64,000 nt of DNA, taken from the NCBI RefSeq assembly GCF_002632585.1, contig NZ_NIBV01000002.1:1472613-1536612 (forward strand), in the 5' to 3' direction. Below the pieces are notes generated by a model. That model saw only the letters and a program-made list of their open reading frames with translations. It searched no databases and had not been told where the DNA came from. Of the stretch, positions 57,427 through 64,000 are shown one piece after another. The translations under genes were made by a program, and so were the position numbers. Position 1 is the first letter of the stretch. Each line of letters opens with the position of its first letter. The stretch is from Xenorhabdus szentirmaii DSM 16338 (GTDB lineage: Bacteria > Pseudomonadota > Gammaproteobacteria > Enterobacterales > Enterobacteriaceae).

Positions 57427-60400
57427 TTAAGATGCTATATTTTCCATTGCCTGAAAAATACGCTTATCTGATATCGGATATGCCGTCCCCAATTGCTGGG
57501 CGAACAAGCTGACTCGGAGTTCTTCTATCATCCAGCGAATTTCTTTTACTTCAGGCAATTGTTTCTGCTGAACGGACAGTTTTGCCTGCCATTGTTGCCA
57601 TTGACGCTGAATATGTTCAATTCGGCTCATATGTGCCCTATCCTTGTGCGGATCAACCGCCAATTTTTCCAATCGACGCTCAATACCGTTCAGGTAACGC
57701 AAAACATCTGCCAAACGTTTCCAGCCGTGAGAAGTTACAAACCCACCAAATACCAGACCCGAAATTTGTTCTTTTATATCTGATAATGCAAGCGCAACCG
57801 AAATATCAACCCGCCCTTTCAGGCGCTTGTTAATCGTAAAGACCGTCGTCAGGATCTGTTCAACTTGTTTGGCTATATCAACGACTGCATCATTCAAATC
57901 AGCGCGTACTTTATCTTGCAAACAAGAAAACGCCTGTTCATTCCATGCCAGCCCGCCATTTTCTGCAATCAATTTATCTACACCACAGGATATGCAATCA
58001 TCAATGAGATCCAGTACTTTTCCATATGGATTAAAATACAGACCCAATTTAGATTTGTTCGGCAATTTTTCATGCAGATATTTAATCGGAGAAGGTATAT
58101 TGAGCAGCAGCAGGCGGCGAGTTCCTTCCCACATCGCATTCTGTTGTTCAATTTCAGTTTCGAACAGTTTAATGCCAATACTGTCTTTTTCATCCACCAA
58201 TGCCGGGAATGCTTCAACAGAATAGCCCCCGCGCTTTTGCTCATAGCGCTCAGGAAGATCACCAAAACTCCAGATATGCAGACCACTTTGCTCAATGCCA
58301 TCATCCGCAACCGCCGAAAGTGTTTCTTGTACTTTTCCTTTCAGTTGCAATTTCAGCGCCAGCAAATCTTTTCCTTCTGCTAGGGTTTTATTTTTCTCCC
58401 CCAGAATGCGGAATGTCATCTTCAAATGATCAGGAATTTGTTCCAACTGCCAATCTTCTCGTGACACCGTCACGCCAGTCATGCGACGCAGTTCTTTCTC
58501 AAGGCTATCCAGTAAAGTCGCTTGCGGTTGCGTGACTCGCTCTAAAAATGCCTGTGCATAGTTAGGCGCAGGCACAAAGTTACGTCGTATTGGTTTTGGC
58601 AATGATTTAATCAAGGCTATTACCAATTCATGACGAATACCCGGAATTTGCCAATCGAATCCTTCATCTTTGACTTGATTTAATATCGGCAATGGAATAT
58701 GCACGGTCACACCATCGGCGTCAGTTCCTGGTTCGAACTGATAACTCAACCGAAATTTCAGACTATCCTGATACCAATAATTTGGATAATCCAGTGCGCT
58801 GACTTTATCCGCATCCCCTTTAATCAGCATGTTTTTTTCAAAGTTGAGCAGCTCAGGCTGATCTTTGCTGACCGTTTTCCACCAGCGATCAAAATGACGG
58901 GATGAAACAACCTCTGTGCCAATCCGTTGATCATAAAAACTGAACAATGTTTCATCATCCACAAGAATATCACGCCGACGGGATTTATGTTCCAGCTCCT
59001 CAACTTCTTCCCGCAATTTCAGGTTAGCGCGGAAAAATGAATGACGAGTCTGCCAGTCACCTTCAACCAGCGCATGACGGATAAACAGTTCACGACATAA
59101 CATGGGATCTATTCGGCTATAGTTCACCAAACGCCCCGCGACAATCGGCAGGCCATACAGTGTGACTTTCTCTGCTGCCATCACTGCTCCCTGAGATTTT
59201 TGCCAGTGCGGTTCACTATAATGGTATTTGACTAAATGCCCGGCCAATGGCTCTACCCATTCCGGTTCAATGCGCGCAGCGATGCGTCCCCACAGCCGGC
59301 TGGTTTCCACTAATTCAGCAACCATTCCCCATTTGGGTGGTTTCTTGAATAAACCGGAGCCCGGAAAAATAGAAAAACGGGCATTACGTGCGCCTGTATA
59401 TTCTTGTTTATCGTTGTCTTTCTGGCCGATATGGGATAACAAGCCAGTCATCAATGCAATATGAATACTGCGATAATCAGCTTCCTGACTGTTGATGGGC
59501 AAACCTATTTCTTTCACAACTTGTCTAAGCTGCGTATAAACATCCTGCCATTCTCTTACACGCAGGTAATTCAGATAATCCTGGCGACACAGCTTGCGGA
59601 ATAGAGAACTCGACAGTTCTTTCTGCTGTTCTGTCAAGAAATCCCATAATTTCAGGAAGGCAATGAAATCTGAATCCTTATCAGAAAAACGGCGGTGTTT
59701 TTCATCGGAAGCCTGCTGTTTTTCCAGTGGCCTTTCTCTTGGATCTTGAATTGACAAGGCCGCTGCAATCACCATCACTTCACGGACACAACCATGTTTC
59801 TGGGCTTCCAATACCATTCGGGACAAACGTGGATCAATCGGTAGCTGTGCCAGTTGACGCCCCATTGGTGTCAATCGGTAATTTTTTTCTGACAATGATT
59901 CCGGATCTATCGCTCCCAACTCTTCCAATAAGCGAACACCATCTTGAACATTGCGTTTATCTGGTGCTTCAACAAATGGGAATGCACTGACATCTCCCAA
60001 GCCAATGGAAGTCATCTGCAAAATAACGGAGGCTAAATTAGTCCGCAGGATCTCAGGATCGGCAAATTCCGGGCGAGACAAGTAATCCTCTTCGGAATAG
60101 AGGCGAATACAAATTCCGTCAGAAACACGCCCACAACGCCCTTTTCGTTGGTTGGCGGATGCCTGAGAAATCGGCTCTATCGGCAAACGCTGCACCTTAG
60201 TGCGATAACTGTATCGGCTAATGCGCGCATATCCGGTATCAATCACATATTTAATCCCCGGCACGGTCAACGATGTTTCCGCTACGTTGGTTGCCAAGAT
60301 AATGCGACGCCCGACATGGGATTGAAATATTCGATTCTGCTCGCTATTAGATAACCGCGCGAAAAGCGGCAATATTTCAGTATGCGGGAAATTTTGTTTA

Positions 60401-61356
60401 TTGAGCGCATCTGCGGTATCACGAATTTCTCGTTCACCACTCATGAATACCAGTATGTCACCTGAACTTTCACGCCCAAGTTCATTCACTGCATCAGTGA
60501 TAGCCTCAAGCTGATCACGATCGCTGTCATTATCATCACCCGCGACAGGCCGATAACGCACCTCGACCGGATAAGTACGTCCTGATACTTCAATAATTGG
60601 CGCATGATTAAAATGACGGGAGAAACGTTCCGGATCAATGGTTGCGGAAGTAATGATAACTTTCAGATCAGGACGCTTTGGCAGCAACTGACACAAATAA
60701 CCGAGGATAAAATCGATGTTCAGGCTTCGTTCATGGGCTTCATCAATAATTAGCGTATCATATTGCAGCAATAAACGATCTTGCTGCAATTCGGCCAGTA
60801 ATATACCGTCAGTCATCAGTTTGACCAATGTATTTTCACTGACCTGATCGTTAAAGCGGACTTTATAACCGACTGTCGAGCCAAGTGATGTTTCTAATTC
60901 ATCAGCTATGCGGTTCGCCACCGATCGCGCAGCCAAACGACGGGGTTGTGTATGCCCGATAAGCCCCTTAACTCCCCGGCCCAGCTCAAGGCAGATTTTC
61001 GGGATCTGGGTGGTTTTCCCCGACCCTGTTTCCCCCGCAATAATAACCACTTGATTATCCCGAATGGCTTTATAGATAGCGTCTTTTTTCTGGCTGACCG
61101 GTAAATTTTCAGGATAGTTAATTGAAGGACATGCCGTTTGGCGGCGAGCCACTTTTTGTTTTGCTGTGGCGATATCTTCGGAAATAGATTGTGCCACCGC
61201 CTGCAAAGAAGCCTGATTTTTAATTTTTGCTGCGCCATGCAGACGCTTTTTCAAACGGAACTGATCGCGCAGCATGATATGATCAAGTTCGGTGAATAAT
61301 TCAGCAAATAATTCAGCAAATAATTCAGCAGATCGTGCTGTCAAAGGTGATTCCAC
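57427..61356 (-). CDS. hrpA: ATP-dependent RNA helicase HrpA
   Basis: A 1309-aa DEAH-box helicase (E. coli 1300 aa), implicated in rescue of stalled ribosomes. Motifs in order: Walker A GETGSGKT near 110, P-R-R-L-A-A-R, the DEAH box IIDEAHERS, TSATID, FMSGEREI, NVAETSLTVPGI and motif VI Q-R-K-G-R-C-G-R. Helicase-associated, OB-type and the long DUF3418 C-terminal region follow. The start is a GTG at 61356 with aagga 9 nt upstream; M-L-R-D at residue 28 aligns with the E. coli N-terminal region. The extra N-terminal residues consist of a tandem E-L-F-A repeat from a 12-bp repeat. It is divergent from azoR. Confidence 0.96.
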   Translation of the reverse strand: MESPLTARSAELFAELFAELFTELDHIMLRDQFRLKKRLHGAAKIKNQASLQAVAQSISEDIATAKQKVARRQTACPSINYPENLPVSQKKDAIYKAIRDNQVVIIAGETGSGKTTQIPKICLELGRGVKGLIGHTQPRRLAARSVANRIADELETSLGSTVGYKVRFNDQVSENTLVKLMTDGILLAELQQDRLLLQYDTLIIDEAHERSLNIDFILGYLCQLLPKRPDLKVIITSATIDPERFSRHFNHAPIIEVSGRTYPVEVRYRPVAGDDNDSDRDQLEAITDAVNELGRESSGDILVFMSGEREIRDTADALNKQNFPHTEILPLFARLSNSEQNRIFQSHVGRRIILATNVAETSLTVPGIKYVIDTGYARISRYSYRTKVQRLPIEPISQASANQRKGRCGRVSDGICIRLYSEEDYLSRPEFADPEILRTNLASVILQMTSIGLGDVSAFPFVEAPDKRNVQDGVRLLEELGAIDPESLSEKNYRLTPMGRQLAQLPIDPRLSRMVLEAQKHGCVREVMVIAAALSIQDPRERPLEKQQASDEKHRRFSDKDSDFIAFLKLWDFLTEQQKELSSSLFRKLCRQDYLNYLRVREWQDVYTQLRQVVKEIGLPINSQEADYRSIHIALMTGLLSHIGQKDNDKQEYTGARNARFSIFPGSGLFKKPPKWGMVAELVETSRLWGRIAARIEPEWVEPLAGHLVKYHYSEPHWQKSQGAVMAAEKVTLYGLPIVAGRLVNYSRIDPMLCRELFIRHALVEGDWQTRHSFFRANLKLREEVEELEHKSRRRDILVDDETLFSFYDQRIGTEVVSSRHFDRWWKTVSKDQPELLNFEKNMLIKGDADKVSALDYPNYWYQDSLKFRLSYQFEPGTDADGVTVHIPLPILNQVKDEGFDWQIPGIRHELVIALIKSLPKPIRRNFVPAPNYAQAFLERVTQPQATLLDSLEKELRRMTGVTVSREDWQLEQIPDHLKMTFRILGEKNKTLAEGKDLLALKLQLKGKVQETLSAVADDGIEQSGLHIWSFGDLPERYEQKRGGYSVEAFPALVDEKDSIGIKLFETEIEQQNAMWEGTRRLLLLNIPSPIKYLHEKLPNKSKLGLYFNPYGKVLDLIDDCISCGVDKLIAENGGLAWNEQAFSCLQDKVRADLNDAVVDIAKQVEQILTTVFTINKRLKGRVDISVALALSDIKEQISGLVFGGFVTSHGWKRLADVLRYLNGIERRLEKLAVDPHKDRAHMSRIEHIQRQWQQWQAKLSVQQKQLPEVKEIRWMIEELRVSLFAQQLGTAYPISDKRIFQAMENIAS
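61295..61330 (-). repeat. three exact 12-bp tandem units in the 5' end of hrpA
   Basis: The unit aataattcagca is repeated three times without a mismatch and encodes the AELFAELFAEL-type stretch near the HrpA N-terminus. Because the unit is a multiple of three, copy-number changes would keep the frame. Confidence 0.85.
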
Positions 61357-61619
61357 AGTAATAAATCCTTGTGACGTTTTTAAACTGAGTAGCGCTGTCT
61401 TTGCAGGCTCAGAGGAAGTTTTCTATACATTAATGCTTAGAAGTGTAACATATCTTATTCAATTCTATGTACTTCATGTATGCCCCTTGAATCATTCAAT
61501 GAATTTGAATACTTATCTCAAAATATTAAGATATTGTTTGAACGATTTCTTGTATAAGATACCCAGCACCTTGAAATAATTAACACTGTTATAATAATTG
61601 AAGTTAATAAAGGAAATGA

Positions 61620-62306
<687 letters not shown>

Positions 62307-62335
62307 ATCAGGATAAAGTGCGCCAAATGGCGCGC

Positions 62336-62656
62336 TTACTTCTTGATCCAATTGCCATTGATACCAAGAACATATTCCCCTGAAGCAGCACGGTTCACTA
62401 ATTTTTCACCTGCCATTTTCGCCACTTGATCTGTTGTCATGTTATTTTGAGCCGCAATTTCAGCATATTTCTTTTTTCGCTCATCATTAATTTTTTTGAC
62501 TACAGACTGAGCATCCTGAGTGTTTTTTACTGGTGCCAGATAACCACTAAATGTTTCGCCCACCAACTCTTTTTGTTTTGCTTCGCTTAATGTCATGCCT
62601 GGAGCAAAAGAACTGAACAGTAGGCTCATCAAAAATATCAATCTTATTTTTTTCAT
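62336..62656 (-). CDS. ydbL: YdbL family periplasmic protein (DUF1318)
   Basis: A 106-aa exported protein with signal peptide MKKIRLIFLMSLLFSSFAPG. DUF1318 marks are LSEAKQKELVGETFSGYLAP, KKINDERKKKYAEIAAQNNM and the C-terminal G-I-N-G-N-W-I-K-K. It is the last gene of the ydbH-ynbE-ydbL operon, 11 bp after ynbE. In E. coli YdbL is linked to the YdbH-YnbE envelope bridge and may modulate it; its biochemical action is not settled. Confidence 0.95.
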   Translation of the reverse strand: MKKIRLIFLMSLLFSSFAPGMTLSEAKQKELVGETFSGYLAPVKNTQDAQSVVKKINDERKKKYAEIAAQNNMTTDQVAKMAGEKLVNRAASGEYVLGINGNWIKK

Positions 62657-62667
62657 ATTGTTAACCC

Positions 62668-62865
62668 TTAGAACAAATCAGAGTTATTTTTGAGCATGTC
62701 TTCAATTTGCCGATCAACCTTAATATGGATCTCATGCTCAATTTTTACATTCATGTTGATATTGATAGGTTTATCCGGAGTTGCCATTTCCAGTCTGATG
62801 CAGCCCGTCAATGCCATACCAAATGCTATACAAAATAGCATCATGCTGACCCATGCCAGATTCAC
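62668..62865 (-). CDS. ynbE: YnbE family outer-membrane lipoprotein
   Basis: A 65-aa lipoprotein. The lipobox is L-T-G-C with the modified Cys at residue 22. After it comes RLEMATPDKPININMNVKIE, then H-E-I-H-I-K and the closing N-N-S-D-L-F, which match E. coli YnbE closely. The start is a GTG at 62865 with a perfect ggaggt 7 nt upstream. In E. coli YnbE pairs at the outer membrane with YdbH to complete an intermembrane bridge for phospholipid transport. Confidence 0.95.
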   Translation of the reverse strand: MNLAWVSMMLFCIAFGMALTGCIRLEMATPDKPININMNVKIEHEIHIKVDRQIEDMLKNNSDLF

Positions 62866-62889
62866 TCTAATTACCTCCAGTTTTTGTTA

Positions 62890-64000
62890 TCATTTATCAC
62901 TCTCGTCCATTACAGATATATTTTTCTGTAACCACGCTTCCAGATTACTGCCAAAACGCAGGCTACGCCACAATTGGAAAATATTCTCTTCATGATGATA
63001 GTTGAGCCTGACTTCACGTCTTCTATCTATTACGGGGTTAACGCCTTTGACTTCTGAATGCAGCGTCAAGATCCCCAAGTTACTAAGAGTAACATAGGCT
63101 TTTGAACGACTAATTTCCAAATAACGCAGCCAGTCCATTGCCACTCCTGCCGACAAATCATTTTTTCCGATAGAATCAACCGTATCTTTATCCAGCCTCA
63201 ATGTCAGATAGCCTTCATTAGAAACCCATCCACGCTGAATAATCCAATCCTTATCATTTAATAGCACAGACAATTCACCACTGATTTTGCCTGACATAGC
63301 CAATTGCTTGACCTTTAACACGCCAAATAACTTACTTAAATTCAGTTTGCTAAATCGCACCACAGCAGGCGCTTTTTGCGGAAACCGCAATTTATTCATT
63401 TCCAGCTTTCCATCCAGAATATCGACATGCACATTAGTCAATTCCAATGGCTGCTTATCTGTTGATGGATAGAAACCTTGCAAATCTGCCGTCACATTCT
63501 GTAAATCAAATAATCCTTTTATTGCCTTGATCCGCAGTTGAACCGGTGATCCCAATCCCAATTGCCAAGTATCCTCCTGCAAGCGCCAAGGCAAAACGAA
63601 ATCTAAACCGTCAATTTCACCATTTTTTAGCCACACTCCTGCATTTTGCACAACCCAATGGCCGCCCGCACGCAATCCTTGCCCTTTTGCCGCTGAAAAA
63701 GCCGCCTGAGCATATATGTTGCCACTCCGCACCGTCATTCCTGTATCAGGAGGAATAAATGACTGGAATGCCAATAAGGATTGTCGGGGCCAACGAGCCT
63801 CCCCCCTGAGCCGCTCTCCATCCCAACGCCCGTAAAATGGGATAGGGCCAATGCCTTTGGCATCCAGCTTACCATTCAGCATAAAACTATCCGGTGACTG
63901 CCCCGTCAATGTGACTTTAAAATCAAAGGCAGGTAAAAATCCCCCAGACCGAAACTCTGTTCTCTGGGCTGACAGTTGTAAGTCTCCCATTAATTTTTGG
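62890..64000 (-). CDS. ydbH: YdbH, AsmA-like intermembrane phospholipid-transport protein, C-terminal part
   Basis: The last 370 residues of YdbH; the 5' part lies beyond the window edge, since the frame stays open to base 64000. Recognisable stretches are LSAQRTEFRSGGFLPAFDFK, PFYGRWDGERLRGEARWP, DVDILDGK-like strands (NVHVDILDGKLEMNKLRFPQ), LSGELSVLLNDKDWIIQRGW and the C-terminal NLGILTLHSEVKGVNPVIDR followed by R-R-E-V-R-L-N-Y. The region corresponds to the dicarboxylate-transport-like C-terminal domain. YdbH, with TamB and YhdP, carries lipids between inner and outer membranes. The ynbE start is 24 bp downstream. Confidence 0.93.
   Translation of the reverse strand, partial: QKLMGDLQLSAQRTEFRSGGFLPAFDFKVTLTGQSPDSFMLNGKLDAKGIGPIPFYGRWDGERLRGEARWPRQSLLAFQSFIPPDTGMTVRSGNIYAQAAFSAAKGQGLRAGGHWVVQNAGVWLKNGEIDGLDFVLPWRLQEDTWQLGLGSPVQLRIKAIKGLFDLQNVTADLQGFYPSTDKQPLELTNVHVDILDGKLEMNKLRFPQKAPAVVRFSKLNLSKLFGVLKVKQLAMSGKISGELSVLLNDKDWIIQRGWVSNEGYLTLRLDKDTVDSIGKNDLSAGVAMDWLRYLEISRSKAYVTLSNLGILTLHSEVKGVNPVIDRRREVRLNYHHEENIFQLWRSLRFGSNLEAWLQKNISVMDESDK

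Noticed and set aside
45219-61330. CRISPR-like or satellite repeats
   Set aside because: The tandem units are 12-15 bp, contiguous and in coding frames, with no spacers.

Overview
The window looks like a chromosomal segment of an entomopathogenic enterobacterium, most likely Xenorhabdus (Photorhabdus is second choice). Three things point there: a three-gene NRPS set with the docking-domain and C-A-MT-T architecture of rhabdopeptide/xenortide-like peptide synthetases, a large RHS/YD-repeat toxin, and low-GC enterobacterial core genes in E. coli-like order (pntB-pntA / ydgH-ydgI and hrpA / azoR / ydbL-ynbE-ydbH). No tRNA, rRNA or CRISPR array was seen.

Layout. Positions 1-8.4 kb hold an amber-interrupted pRiA4b ORF-3-type gene, then a leftward pair: an unrecognised 397-aa protein and a 1759-aa RHS protein whose C-terminal tip carries His/Cys motifs suggesting a caspase-like (clan CD) peptidase. 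From 8.1 to 13.8 kb is a mobile-element graveyard: a 193-bp element with 24-bp inverted ends, an intact serine recombinase, a truncated KilA-N protein, an IS982-type remnant, a nitroreductase, the first 40 codons of a LysR gene, and a Tn3-family transposon with internal deletions in both transposase and resolvase. The LysR C-terminal half reappears at 27.1 kb, next to an inverted second copy of the Tn3 end. The roughly 13 kb between holds two catabolic clusters.

Cluster A (13.9-18.9 kb, leftward) is GntP permease, iron-type alcohol dehydrogenase, MmsA-type CoA-acylating semialdehyde dehydrogenase, then an IclR regulator. The inferred job is uptake of a hydroxy-acid, oxidation to a semialdehyde and conversion to an acyl-CoA. 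Cluster B (19.6-26.7 kb, rightward) is aldehyde dehydrogenase, a double NTF2-like protein, a GntR regulator, a Cache-domain protein, a GabT-type aminotransferase, a DUF805 membrane protein and a Tat-signal FAD amine oxidase. It resembles polyamine/GABA catabolism, sits behind a perfect 52-bp palindrome, and reads as more GC-rich than its surroundings, so it was probably acquired.

From 27.7 to 44.1 kb are a Rob-like AraC regulator and, convergent to it, three overlapping NRPS genes. The first two proteins are C-A-MT-T with near-identical C-terminal tails; the last is C-A-MT-T-C. All start with a TubC-like docking domain and share nearly the same predicted adenylation code, so the expected product is an N-methylated aliphatic peptide, probably released onto an amine by the terminal C domain.

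From 44.7 kb onward is core genome: transhydrogenase pntAB, a decayed integrase, ydgH, the ydgI-type antiporter, a four-gene chaperone-usher fimbrial operon, hrpA, azoR and the ydbL-ynbE-ydbH envelope genes (ydbH runs off the window). Short in-frame tandem duplications occur in pntB, hrpA and azoR.
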